Source: Dimorphilus gyrociliatus (taxonomy: Eukaryota; Annelida; Polychaeta; Dinophilidae). From it: a stretch of 64,000 nt of DNA. A model generated the notes under the pieces. That model was given only the letters and a program-made list of their open reading frames with translations, was not told the origin of the DNA and ran no database searches. Both the position numbers and the translations under genes were made by a program. Shown here one piece after another: positions 51,051-64,000 of this stretch; position 1 is the stretch's first letter, and each line of letters opens with the position of its first letter. The stretch spans positions 2,610,684 through 2,674,683 of the forward strand of contig CAJFCJ010000019.1 of the NCBI GenBank assembly GCA_904063045.1, written 5' to 3'.

Positions 51051-54000
51051 AAGTAAAGTTAGAGAACAAGGGAGATAATGAAGGATAATAGGTTAATGAG
51101 AAGGCCGGATCGAAGTGAATATAGAATGTGCAGGAATGATTTTGCTGTCTATCATTGTCGCCTTCAACTTTATATTAGCACTACTTGTCAACGATGATTG
51201 CTTTGCGCGCTTTCCCAATTGTAAAGGAATGCGGAATAAACCAATCGAACGTTTGCCAACTTAATTGGCATCATTGACCAGGAGCGTGATCTGGGTGGAC
51301 TGTCGCTTTTTTAATTCAGTCTCAAACGATTTGAGACGTCAATTATGTAGGACTACTTTTGTTGTTTTTCGAGTCTATTGCCTTAATTATTCAATCAATT
51401 ATGACTTCGACCTTGCGGAACAGTTTAACCATAAGCGTCTCCTTGAGTCGGTCTACTTGATCAACGTACTGCTAATCAGCACAATTACTGGCAAAAGAGA
51501 CGCTCAATGAGACGCTGCAGGCAATGAGAATGTTCAAAGAAGCTTCACTCAATCGAAACCTATATCGAAGTTCAATTATTATTGATGAGTGACTATAGAT
51601 CTGAACATATACACTTGAGCGGTTTTTAGATGCTTCCACGTAACCGTTGCGCATATACGTAATCTGCGATATTTAGATAGTGTATTACTGTGTATACTGT
51701 ACAGGAATACGATACATTTTTATAGATGTGGAGATATTTGTCAAGTTTATTCATATCTAGCAGGGAGCGTATCTTTAAAAGTAACGTATTACTATGTAAA
51801 CGTAAATATTGCATTAGACGCTGAGGCTTCTCTTTAGTTTATAGGCTTACACGTAGTTGCGTGCTTTTTACGACAGTATTCACGAATAATTCCGAACGTT
51901 TTTCTCCGTTCGATACCGCATATTACTTCGAACGAGCGTCGTATCGATCGACGGCGATTCTTCAAAGCGCGCATGCCTGCGAACCACTCTGATGGTCCGA
52001 CCAGTCAGACGGACAGTCACGTAATCAAGTTTTAATTGCGCCTTTTCTAAAGGAAATACAAGATGATTGTAAAAAATCTTTTTCCAATTATCTACTAGTC
52101 ATATTTATAATTAATATAGCATAAAATAAAAAACCAACGCCTTTTTCTCTTCGTTCATTTGCAAAAACGGCGGCAAGGCAAATCTTATTAGTTGTGCCAG
52201 ACTCGCCTGATTGTTATCTTGCGCAGTTCGATGCAGTTGGCGACTATCGGTGCTAAGGGCATCTGATAAAGTTCTTGTACTCGCTTTATTTAGATGAAAC
52301 AGCCTCATTTCTCCTCAGATTATTAAGTTCTAACACAAGATTTTTTGTAATTTATAACTTCAAGTACATTTAAGTGTAATACATGTGTTTATATAAGTTA
52401 TTTTTGTCTATAAATTGATGTTTGAAGAGATAGTTTGTGCGATTAATTAGAATATCTTTTTTGTTAAATTATAGAGTTCATTTTTTTTAAAAAAAGGAGT
52501 GAACGTATTGTATTTGTACGTGACCAAAAGTGAAAAAAGTAAAGGGCAAATTCGAGGAGAATAATGAAAAGAGCAAGCATGAAGCATAAAGATGACTTTT
52601 GCATCCTCCAGACGACCCTTGAGGGATGGGCTGGCATCTAGTCATTCTTCTAACGCTTTATAAATCAGATCAATGGGAACTACAAGTATAAAATTTGACG
52701 CGTGAATTATATAATAAAAAGCGGAAACGTTTCCTAGCCATTCGATACTTAATTGACAAACAAAAGTTTGTCGTATACGAAACGGTGATAGAGAGCAAAC
52801 TTCCTCAAACAAATAGCGCCGTCTCTTCTCAAATATTAGCTCGGAAGTGGGCAAACACACTCGTGATGAGACGTCGAGGCTTGTGGCAAACTTGGCAAAC
52901 TCTTCGAACTACGCTATAAATATCGCTTTGACTCAACAAAAAATCAATGACGTATCGCACCCCTATCTAAAAAAATCCGCCCATTGTTTGTTGCACTTGA
53001 CAAACAAAAAAAGCTCGACGAGATTATAGATTTTTCTCGCACGGTTCTTTGATAATTTAAAACAATTAATCGTACGAATGCATAACTAATTAACTGTGAA
53101 CGAGATTTATACCTGATCCTGATTGGTGAAACCTTATTAGCGTAAACTACTCTCAACTTTTCCTAAGTACAAAAACTAGCAAAAAAACTGTGATAAACTT
53201 GAATGCCTGTTAACGTTGATATACGAAGTTAAGGTGGCCATCATTTGGGAAGAAAAGGCGGCAAAGACATTGACTTTCCTATAATTTAGCGCCAGTCTGT
53301 ACAAATCAAGCCTAAATGAGCGTTGATGAGGCGTAGAACTAGTCGGAAACAAGCCCTTCAGGCGTCATCGATTTTCACAACGAAGACGCCCGGCATGGGA
53401 CATTAGACGCCCAAAAACAGAATGTTACAGATGTAGAGTATATTGGGAGAAATAAAACATTTTTCGTCGTTGTCAACATCACGCCTTCACGAGTATTAGT
53501 ACACTCATTGTGCGTGCTGTGTTTTCTTTTTATTTTACTTATAGCGTCTCGTTTCACGCTAGATATTGTTTTTTTCTATTAAAAATCGCAATGCTGTAGT
53601 TCAGAAAGAAGGCTTTTGATCGTTGCAGATTCGAAACGATTAAAGTGAATTAGACGCTTTGTAGTGCCACTGCGACTTGTTTTATACTTAACTAGACGCC
53701 TCCTGACGATATTACTTCCGGTCGATATAATGACTTATAGATTGAGTACGTATAATTGCACCAAGAGAAAAAAATGGTGATGTGCGCGCGTTTTTACAGG
53801 TACGTTTAGTGCAAAGTCTCAAAGATGAAAGGGTTTCTAACGAGTACTCAACTACGGTGTCTATTAACATCGTAAATTCTCAGATATTCATATTTCTTAT
53901 CTGATACTAACGCCACCTATATGATATGTTAGCCATATTCGCAAACAGTCATTTATCAAAAAAAACGAATCTATTACAGTGTTTGTGCGACCTTCAATTT

Positions 54001-57000
54001 TTTCGTGTCAGAGTTTTGAATAATTCAGCAGCTTTCTATCAACAGAATTATCAAGTTAGATTATTTCACTGTCGTCACGGATGGAATCTACCACATGGAA
54101 CAATATAAACAGCGAACAAAGGAAAAACAATAATAAGAAACGCCTTTATGTAATAAAAACGTTCTTCAACACAATACCTGTACGCAAAAAAAAAACTGAA
54201 AGTAGTAAGAAATACAAACTACAATCCCATCTAGTTTTTTCTTTAATGCAGATTTACTGCATATACAATACGGAAAGTACATTTGGTAAAGTAAAGAAGT
54301 ATATATTTCTCCAATTCACTTTTTACGAGTCTGTGAATGTAAAAGGTGGACATATTTATATCCATATATTTTTATAGTTGAAAGTAAGTATCCTTGTACA
54401 GGCATTACGCATCCATACATACAAAATTACTTTCCTTAATATATATATATAAACTCTTCATTCTGAGGAGACATGTCTAATGCGTATTGACGGTGCGTTT
54501 TTATGTTTTGAAACAAATAAAGAAAACTTATTGATAAATGATAATAATACTTTATTTTACAAAAAGTTAAACAAAAATTAATGTAGGCCTAAATAGAGTT
54601 GAAATAAAAAATTTCCAATTATCAATAACTATTATTAATAATAATTAACAATTCAAGTACAATAAAAAAAAGCAATATGAGAGATACATCTACATATACA
54701 GAGTATTGTACGTCGTATTGTCTGCCACATAAACGATATTTTCGTCTATTTATTTAGTTTATAGTTATCTAACGCATATACATATACTGTAAACTTATCC
54801 ATGTATAAAGCCTTTCTTGTTTCCTCATTTCCAATAGTTGCCCGTAAATTTATGTATAAAGTAGTAAGAATGTATACTTTGTGTATACAAATACACGTAT
54901 TTATATTGTGCTTGTGAAGACAGCAGCCGGTGGAAATTTGCTCATCTTGGTTTTATCGAATTAATGCAATGTCACGTTCTGACAATAATTAGAACTATAT
55001 AACACCGTTTTCATTGATATGTATATTACTAGCATATACATATCCATCAATTGTACAAGATAATCATCGATTGTACCTTTCTTAGTGAAAGATTAGGTGG
55101 AGAAATTTCACAGTTTTTTCCTTTTATAACGCTATTTATCAACTAATAAGAAAAGTTGTGTTTCTACAATCCAGGCGCTAAAGACACGTTATACGCCTGT
55201 TTGTTTGTCTGATTTGCAACTATATATTATATAGTCTCTAGGAAGTTCTGCAAATAAGGTAGAACATACTCATTGGTGGGATATAGTAAATAATGAAAAT
55301 TCTGATAATGAAGATAAATGACCACATCAAAAACATATACTTTATGTAAGCTTTAGTGATAAATGTACATCTGTACAAACTATTATAAGACACCTTCAGT
55401 CCTTCTTCTAGGAGATTGTTTTTATAGATAAATTTTATGATTTTGTTAATCGTTATGAGAAAAGATAAACTATACAAAAAATCCAATTCTACTTTATTAT
55501 TAATGATTTGAGATTACAAATCTGCAGAATATAATAAAATAGTTTGTAATACATATTTATAAGTACCAATATATATATATATATATACATACAGGTATAT
55601 TCTGTATATAAATCTATGCAACATGTACAACTAGCATCTCTTTATATTCCCTAGTCTGCTTATTCCTAACATATTTTACTCATAATGTTCTTACAAACTC
55701 TTTTAATAACGGCAAACAGTTAGGTAATATGATTAGACAATGTTACCGATGCTATTGTTATATTTACAATGGAATAAGGTGTGATTTTTATTAAATATTT
55801 TTAAGTTTTTAATATAGAAGCTTGTTTTATAGACATAAAAGTTTTTTATTACCTTTCCTTTTTTAAGTATAAATCCTTTTTTTGGAATTTAAAGGAAGCT
55901 TAAAGGAAGCAAAAATTGAACTACATACATTCGCACATGTCAAGAAAATGCATTAGAAATCGTATAAGATTGCGTCAATTCACGTCGAATTACAAGATTT
56001 CATTCTCTTTATGTGTAAAAAGGCGTCTCTTTACGGTAAATTGAATGATTGGGACTGCATACGTGATATGTTTAAGACTAAACGAAAGTTTCTTGAAATC
56101 TTATAGAATATAACATACAAGTGGAGAAAGTAAAAGAAACGAAATAAAAGTTTACCTTATAGATTCTCTTCGATCTCTCTTGTCGTTTATATTTATATCC
56201 TCGTTCAATATCTCTGCGTGTAAGTACGAGCTGGACAGCTAAGCCGGCGATGTCTAATAGCGCGGACGACAGGCGTCACTTCGCTGACGACGTTGCGCTA
56301 TACGATTGATGATGTCGGAAGCTAACAAGCAGGAGAGCGTCATCGGAGCGTCGCCACATCAAAGGATGTACGAGAGGCGTTGAGTCTTTGTTCTATACTG
56401 CTTCGAAACAATCGTGCAACTTGTTCCACACATTCTTTTTTACACTTTAGCCATAGCTACAAAAACTCACAGGGAAAAGTAAATGGGAAAAGGTGGGCGA
56501 TTATAAGAGTTTGACTATTTATTAATTAGAAAGTCGGTCTCCACGTTGATTACCACGTAATTCGACGCTCGCTAAAAGTCTGTTTCTTCCAACAGTTTTC
56601 ACATAAATAAGCCTTGTTTTCTTCGCTTCGAGCGTCGAAACGACTACGCAGATGACGAAAAGAAAACGTGTATTGCCATAGGCATATATATATTTTCAAT
56701 CCAATAGGAAAAAAAGGAAAAAAAACTAAACGATTGATGTTGATTATATTTTCACGACATTTATCATCAGGTGCCGAAAGCCTAATAGTCCCAGAATGTC
56801 CCATCGGAGGACTGGAGTAGTGATATATACTAGTACAGTAAAAGGGGACCGACTTTATCATAAACTGACAGATGTCGTAGGGTCTCCTGGTTCATCAAAT
56901 TGTAAACCAACGAACGCTTCTGTTTTAAATTTTGCAGTCTGTATTATTTTTTATTACAACAGTGAATTATAGGTGGCATAACTTGTGAAATGATATACAT

Positions 57001-57906
57001 GTATATATATAGTATTCTTCCGGGACTTAATTTACTATTTTTATTAAGAATATGGTATAAATATTGTATTCAAATAAAGTCAATATATGTCAATTATCTA
57101 TCTTAACATTGCCTTAATGCAAATTCGAAAACCTGAGTATATAGATGGCGTTTTCCTTTAAGTAGACGCCCTCTTTTGGGTATCGGAGCTACTACATAAC
57201 CGAGGGAATATCTAAATCCAATTTCTGTCGAACCATTACCATATATCGTATTTTCCAGGGAGACACTTCGATTCTAATCTCAACGCTTGTCCTTACATCA
57301 CTTTCCTGGAATAGTAAATGATCGACCACCTATTCTTTAGTATATAAACTAAAGTTTACTGGTCTAAATATTGCTCTAAACATTTGTTTTTACTTTAAAT
57401 AAACGTCAAGATGTACACATAATAAATCAATGTTTATAGATGGTAAAGTGTTTATAGACGAACTTCTCATCAACCGAATGAATAGTTTGAATAATTGATT
57501 TCAAGCGTTTTCTGATCTTCATATTATATTTTCCATTGCATTTTTGAAATATTCATGAAAGCAATTGCTCTCTAGTGTCAGTGTATCTACAGTTTCAAAT
57601 GATATAAAAGGATATTTTTCACCAATGAAAGAGATGAAAATAGATCGTAAAAGTATTTCATTTTAACTTGCATGTCCGATTGATCACGTGATTTGCACTC
57701 TAAATGGCAACGTTTCGGTCGAACTGCGTCTAATTACTCGTCCATCACGCTTCAGGGGAGAGAATTTTTACACATATTTCTATCATCCGTAACGAAATAC
57801 GCCCTCTAGCGTCTGACGACCGAACGTCAGTCGATAGAGGAGCGTCGAAAACGGAACGCTGTCGCCTTTATTAGCCTTCTTTTTCTCCGATGACTGCGAA
57901 AAGTCG

Positions 57907-60900
57907 ATGGGCCACGTGACTGAACAGACGGCGTCTGTAAATGCAAAGTTAAATGCGTTGGCTGTTGTGAACAGTTACGATGAAAAGGATGTTGCAGATT
58001 CGGCAAACATCCTTTTACAGGACGTAAGTAACTGATTTAGTATGCACGACGGTCTTCTGGTGACGTCAGCTTTTTAGGTTTTATTTTTTTTTTTATTTTC
58101 TTTTTCTTTACAGAAATGGAGAACATTCTTTAGTAAGGTAGAATAAGTCAGCGTATTCCTTTTTTCATCTCAATTCTTTTTAAGAATGTTGTCGTCTTCC
58201 TTAGCCTCTTTCCAGGTCAATCTATTCAATTAGAAGGAGCGAGTAACGCGGCCGAATACAGCCGACTCGCTTTTTAGCATGCGAGCATCGTTTTACGTTT
58301 GTCATCTGGGCTTAGGATAGTATGAAATATTGCAAGATAAGTCGCGGGTTTTCCGATTCAGCGCACAGTCCGTAATTACCCTGATTTTTATTATATAAAA
58401 CTTTTATCGGATGACGTTAAGTCGAATTACCACAAACAATTAATCTGTAATTTTTTATACGATTAAAAACAAGAACTTTTCCTATAATAACAAAACTGTA
58501 TATACATAGATATGTTTTATTCCATATTTATATATATGTGTGTATCGCCCACCGACAGTTGTTTGCCGGCAGATTATTGCCGTCGATAACTGCACAGAGA
58601 AATACGACGGCCGAACAAAAAATTGATCGCTGTTATGTTTTTTTTTGTGGCAGAAAACGACTTTAGGTGGATTAGGTAAGAGTGAGAGAGTGAGTGAAAG
58701 AAAGAGAGCTAGAGAGAGAGAGGTTGTACAACGTACTAATATATATATATATATATATACAGTATATATGTTTGTGTGTGTTTTTGTTAAAATGTCTATG
58801 TTTTTATATGAAAATAGATTTCTTTTAAATCATTTGTTAAAAGTTTTTTTATGGTTGAAGTACTGTTTTTTTTATTTACGTAAGTGCATGTGAGATAGAG
58901 TAAGCGTGCGTTGGTATGGGAAAATGACAGACAGCAACTGAGGGTCAAATATCCACATCAAATCTAAAGGAAACTCAAAGGATAATACGATTGAATTTTA
59001 GCATATAAGCTTTTCTTTTTACAGTACCAATCCATAGCTTTTATTATCGTTAAATAGCTAACATACCCCTTGGCTGTCAATTATTGTTCTTTATTACCGA
59101 TATTGTTATTACTGGACTTTCTTAAGCGATTATTAATTATTAAGTTTTTCGTGCAGTTCGATGTACAAGACGGCCAAATTAGCGTTGACGACTTCCGAGA
59201 TTCCCATTTCCGCTCAGAATTTGATGTTTCTCGCTTGGAAGCCATGGAAGAGAAGGAACGAAAGGAAAGAACAAGGCATAATTCTTTGCTGCAACTTGAT
59301 AAAGTCAGTTAAATCTTTATTAAATCACTGTACACTATTATGTGTCGGCTGAGTGCATATGATTATGAATAATAAAACATTTAATACTACGATTCATTTA
59401 GGTTTTAGAGTAAGAGTAGCTAGAAAATATCAAATTCGATACAATTTAATAAAAGATAAATGTAACATGTTTGTAATTCAAAAAGGATTATCAAATCCTT
59501 GTGAGGATATTTACATATTATATATTGTATATATTACCAATAGTAGTCCGTTAAATTTCAGTTACTTAAGAATTCTTTGCAAGGGAAAATTCACTATTTG
59601 TATATGTCAGTATGACATTTCTTTAGTTATAACAATAATTTTTTCGATATACAATAAAAATATGACCTATATTATTTGCTATATTTTATTATTTTCCCTG
59701 AAAATGTTTCTCTTATGGAAAGATTGATCACTTCCTTTAAAGTAAATAAAGTACGATAGTTAAAGATTATGTAAATTAAGAATTACGTGTACACGTCTAT
59801 ATGCGTATATTGTACACGTGGTTTATAATATAAGAAGAACGCATAATACAATATATATTTATATATCAGCATCTATAAAAAAACTTATTGTGTCTAAAAA
59901 GGATAACATTATTAAGCGTACTCTTCACAGTAGACTTGTTTATCTTCTAGAAAGTCGTTATTTTCTACTTAACACTGAGATTGTTAAAGGAATGTTATTA
60001 TTCCCTTAGTTTTTTGAAACTGTAACAAAAGTTAATTTCATTCATAGCTCCTTTACATCTTCCATAAAAAACCTTGTCCAAAACCACTTTAGCCAATCAG
60101 CAACCGGAGAATAATAACTTTCTAAAAATAGTTTACTTTGTCACTGCCGTTCAACATTGTAAACACTTGATTTTTACCTCAAGATATATTTTCTAGTTAT
60201 ATATTAGTAGGGAAAATTTATTGGCAATAAATACTTAGTTTCCTTACGAAGGTATCTGCCTCGAGACAGAAAAATTTCTTTCTTTTTATGTGGTCAAACT
60301 GGACTATTTATTATAAGTAATGTGGACACACCAATTGAAAGTAAGTCTAGCTAATCATTCACAATCCCAAGAGTATGGTTTGTCGGGTAACGACAAACGT
60401 TTGCTTCGTCTATTACTACCACTACGTATCTATGAAGTAGAAGAATATTTACAATATATAATATAAAATTTATATACTTTATATTTATACAAACTATACA
60501 AAGTATAATATATTTACTTATTGCCTGATTGCTATTTGTTGAAAAATTTCGGTTATAAAGCTACAGTTTAAAGTATGAAAGGAGAATTTTCCTTAGAGCA
60601 CTCCAACAAACAAATTGCAATGAAATAACTTCATTTAATTCAAGTGCACTTTTTATAGTTAAGCATCAAAAGAACCGCAAGCTTTGAGAGAGCCTTAAAC
60701 TGTAATCATCAGATTACTGGAGATTCACAGGTTAAAAATGGTGAAATAGATTTAAAAACAAAAAAAAACTATGATTTCTGTTTTTCTTTAATTTGCCAAC
60801 AAGATAGATATATACCAGAACTGCAAACTTACATCGGGATAATAGAAAATCTTGTTTCTCTGGATTTGTTGCTAAAATTTCTTCAGACTATTTGGTTGAT

Positions 60901-61997
60901 GAAAACAGTCGATGCTTTTTTCGAAATCGTTATCGTTGTTTCCCTCCACCTGTATTCGTGCCTTTTGTAGTCATCTTGGAGGTAATAGAGTGGAATTATT
61001 TATATTGAAGATAAATGCTAAGGAATTGAAATTTTGTAGATTGTTTGCTATTTGTATTATGCCATAAAAGAAGGGTCTTTCAAATTAAGCGGTTCTGTGC
61101 CTAATCAATCATTTTTGCTGTACACACCGGATAGGAGGCAAGAACTCTGGAGATTCGTCTTCTATATGTTTCTTCACGCAGGGTTAGTGCTCATGTCAAT
61201 AGATGGCGTTATTCAGTCTTATTTCTTTTCATCATCCACTTCCTCTACATATTAATTTCTTTTTCAACAGGTGGATTCATCTTTCCTTTAATTTTCTTGT
61301 TCAGATTCTTGTCGGAATTCCTTTAGAAATGGTTCATGGCTCGACCAGAATTTGCTTAGTATACATGTCCGGAATTTTAGCTAGTTAGTAGGCAACAATA
61401 AAGAAAAAACAAATTTTCTTCTTTCTGTAGAAATATGCAATATTAGAGAATCTAATTTTTCTAGGTTCATTAGCGACATCCGTATTCGATAAATCAGCTT
61501 GTCTTGCGGGATCAGCTGGAGGCGTTTATGCTATTCTGGCCGCCCATCTCGCCAACATCCTTACAGTAATTAAACCTATTTTACTATAATAATCCTACTT
61601 TTCTTTCCGTAATATTTGATCCTTTTTTTCCCGTGCAGAATTATTCAGAAGTGGAAATTGGATTTGTTAAACTCGCTGCCATATTCATTACATGTCAGTA
61701 TCACATAAATTTAATTTTTCCGTGTAAGAACACTACATCATTTATCATTTCGCCTTGAACGTTACAGCATCAACTGACGTTGGCCTTGCAGTGTGGGACA
61801 GGTACTCAACTTCAAACTCACCTCCTGTTGGCTACGCTGGTCACCTTATGGGATCATTTATTGGATTAACCATAGGATTTCTGATAATCAGGTCGTTCGG
61901 TCAGAGTCTCCGATCGCAAATCTTATGTTGGGTTGCTCTGATCGTTTATGGTGCTTTAACAGTTATTGCAATATTTTGGAATATTTTTGCCTATTGA
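57907..61997 (+). CDS. RHBDL1/3-type rhomboid protein with displaced active-site serine
   Basis: Ten exons: 57907-58023, 58114-58137 (24-bp microexon), 59157-59303, 60659-60740, 60887-60981, 61040-61182, 61271-61383, 61465-61565, 61639-61693, 61768-61997. They sum to 369 codons in phase. The N-terminal part has an EF-hand-like stretch ([13 protein letters not shown], one residue short of the canonical loop), as in RHBDL1/3. [46 protein letters not shown] and the C-terminal FWNIFAY all match RHBDL1. The HxxxN motif (HLSFN) and the catalytic histidine (YAGHLMG) are present. The serine motif, normally GGSGGVYA or GASGGVYA, reads GSAGGVYA, so the catalytic position is Ala and a Ser stands one place earlier. 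Intramembrane protease activity is therefore doubtful. The fourth exon is the least certain. Confidence 0.88.
58061..58068. promoter_or_regulatory. Perfect CRE palindrome in rhomboid intron 1
   Basis: TGACGTCA 38 bp after the first coding exon of the rhomboid gene. It may belong to a promoter-proximal intronic element. Function is not shown by the sequence. Confidence 0.25.
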
Positions 61998-64000
61998 AAA
62001 AAAGGAGGAAATAATTAAATATTATTTTACAATTGGATAGTGATTGGCAAATAAGGCGGCCTGGAATATGTATACAATAAAATCTATATACGATTATCAA
62101 TTATTTATTCATTTGTATTTTAAGTTTATTTCCCCAATAATTCCCCTCTAGACCAAGCTTAAGCGAAAATATACTCAATAAGAACTGATTTTATTAGTGC
62201 TTTTTATACATATATATATCCTAATATATGCATATATAAATGTATATATTATATAATATATATATATGTATATATATATATAACGTGTATATTTAATATT
62301 ATTTAGACAATTATACATCTTTACATGTAAAGCCACACTCGCCTCTATATTACAAATATACATTATATCTGTAGAGTTTTACTTTGATCAATTATTAACT
62401 CTTTTCGTTATTCAAAGAATATAGTTTCTCAGATGTAAAAACTATTGTCAATAATTCTTTTATTATTTTCAATATTCAATAAAACAGTTATTTATCCTCT
62501 TCGGTTAGTTCTTTTTAATTGTTTTTTTTACGTTTGTTTGATTTCTTATTCAAATACTTTACTGTCTATTAAATAATAATAACAAAGTACTAAAGAAGAG
62601 GAGGAGGAGGAGGAGGAGGAGGATATGGAAACGAATGGACGTCGTTTAATCCAACCTATCAAAAACTGCATGAAATTAGATTAAGTATTGGCATTTATTC
62701 AATAATAGTAATAATATTTCTGTAATAATAACAATTTCAATAATGAAGATAATCTTTTACACACAATATTTAAGGAAAAATCAAATTACGATAAGTTTTG
62801 TTTGAAAAGAAAAAGAAGATTATAAAATATTGATGTAATATGATTTTCATATAGTAATATCATTATTACTCCATTTCTTGTTAAACTATATAAGTAGAAA
62901 TAGTAGTAGTTCATTGGTAGCCAAGGCAAACTATTTCCTTTTCCTACCATGATCAATGGAATTGCGTTTCATACCATAATTTTCTATAATTGATAAAATA
63001 GCTATAATTTCCCGAATGTTTAAGGCTTGTATGGGAATATAAATTATTTACGGTAGGAAATCATCTTTTTGTTCCATAGGAATGGTGATTAAAAGGCGAA
63101 ACTGAAAGATAGAAGAGCAGAATGGAATAATAATAAAGATAGAGAGAAGGAAAAAGGGAAAAAAATAAAGTCTTTCTATTACGCAAAAAGCATTTTTTTT
63201 AGCTTTTTTTCCCTTTATTTCTTCAAATGAGAAGAAAAAATTGCAATATAAAAAGGGATATACAGAAGAATATTAAAAGAAGAAAAATAGTGTGTTGTCG
63301 TGATGCGTTTTCAAATTGGAATTGAGTAAACATTCGATTCCAAATCATTCAGGGTTAAAACCCAATTAAGATAGGATATATCTTATAAATAACTACGGAA
63401 ATTATTCTTCCTGATTATCTATGATAATAGTACGATTAGAAGAAAACTAAGTTATATAATTTATTGCTGATGTTGCAAAAATTGAATTACTTAAATATTT
63501 CTATCTCAATAGGAAGGATTAAAGAGATAAGGTGAAAATTAAACGCCAACTGAGAGACAGTACCGAGAAATGCTCTTTAAATGTTTCCTTTTTGGGTGAA
63601 AACTTCAATTTTGATCAGGAGGCGGGCTCGTATCCAGACCGAGTGGCTTAACAAATGCCAAGACTGACAATGACTTGCCAATTTTGGAACACAAGTTAAT
63701 ATAGGAAATTTTAGGAGAAAAGAGAGAAACAGAGTTGGAGCAGACAAATTCTCGCTACCCATTAAAGCAATCTTGATGAAATTTTCCTTCAGTTCACTTA
63801 CATGATAACGCAATCAATCAGGCAAAATTTATTTTGTACCGCCTTTATATTCGAGAGAATATTAATAAAAATTCTACCTCTTAGGCAGGTTATCGTGTTT
63901 TTACTCTTTTCAAGACGAAATTTTATATAAAGGGAATATGTAATCAACGAAGAGGGTGACCGTCAATAATGTTTAGGTATTCTCACAATACAATGAGAAT
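61998..64000. other. 3' flank without a supported gene
   Basis: A polyadenylation-like AATAAA follows the rhomboid stop at about 62077. TA-rich sequence lies at 62205-62285 and a GGA trinucleotide repeat at 62594-62625. No coding exon is supported to the end of the window. Confidence 0.5.
62594..62625. repeat. GGA trinucleotide microsatellite
   Basis: About eight to nine GAG/GGA units in non-coding DNA downstream of the rhomboid gene. Confidence 0.9.

Larger units (their letters stand above)
48524..57906. other. Long region without a convincing gene
   Basis: About 9.4 kb. The left part probably holds the promoter and shared non-coding exon of the cholinergic locus. Several short frames exist (for example 52111-52308 minus and 50687-51001 minus), but none shows a recognisable domain. 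The stretch contains many copies of TAGACGCC or GGCGTCTA and an AGATGGCG at 57143. A CG-richer patch at about 57800-57910 precedes the rhomboid start codon and is its likely promoter. Confidence 0.4.

Noticed and set aside
52111-52308. 65-codon minus-strand frame with a fair start context
   Set aside because: No domain, no signal peptide, no splice partner and no family resemblance. It is noted only as a weak candidate.
59353-59727. 124-codon open frame inside a rhomboid intron
   Set aside because: Dominated by Ile, Tyr, Asn and Cys as expected from AT-rich DNA read by chance. It has no family resemblance and no splice signals linking it to the rhomboid frame.
1-64000. CRISPR arrays, bacterial operons, insertion sequences, tRNA or rRNA genes
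   Set aside because: I saw no spaced direct repeats, no prokaryotic gene organisation, no transposase frame, and no tRNA-like or rRNA-like segment. The window is typical animal nuclear DNA.

Overview
The window is nuclear DNA of a bilaterian animal. It is strongly AT-rich, the protein genes are split by spliceosomal GT-AG introns that are mostly 50-150 bp, and nearly every recognisable product is an animal neuronal or signalling protein. The compact genes, the BK-channel beta-type subunit, the intronless vesicular acetylcholine transporter beside choline acetyltransferase and an eclosion-hormone-like peptide outside an obvious arthropod context fit a compact invertebrate genome. A small lophotrochozoan such as a miniature annelid is my guess; the species cannot be fixed from the sequence. 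I rebuilt the exon models by hand from splice signals, reading-frame phase and protein-family memory. For most genes the summed exon lengths are a multiple of three, which supports the models.

Layout. 2639-18319 is a block of minus-strand genes: unc-13 (priming factor of synaptic vesicles, exons from 9734 down to 2639), a Tob/BTG antiproliferative gene (11049-10456), a small basic protein of unknown function (13093-12500), a two-C2-domain synaptotagmin-like gene (16032-13931) and a tiny secreted six-cysteine peptide resembling eclosion hormone (18319-17955). On the plus strand follow a secreted, probably GPI-anchored cyclase-family metal hydrolase (20959-21859) and a RASD/Dexras-like small GTPase ending in a CAAX box (26123-26906). 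Back on the minus strand are a large coiled-coil/ZU5/double-death-domain gene resembling DTHD1 (36289-30187), a BK-channel beta-subunit-like locus with two alternative first exons sharing one last exon (39944-37971), choline acetyltransferase (45575-40920) and, just upstream on the same strand, the single-exon vesicular acetylcholine transporter (48295-46610). The last two form a conserved cholinergic gene locus. A plus-strand synaptotagmin-like membrane gene (41464-42978) sits inside the last intron of choline acetyltransferase. After about 9.6 kb without a convincing gene comes a plus-strand RHBDL1/3-type rhomboid (57907-61997) whose catalytic serine position carries alanine.

The genes share a theme. 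unc-13, two C2-domain proteins, the transmitter-synthesising enzyme, the vesicle transporter and a BK beta-type subunit all belong to presynaptic release and its control. I cannot tell from one window whether this is more than chance. The non-coding DNA holds many TA-rich arrays with a recurrent ACTGTATATA unit and two short dispersed motifs, AGATGGCG and TAGACGCC, that recur more often than base composition predicts.
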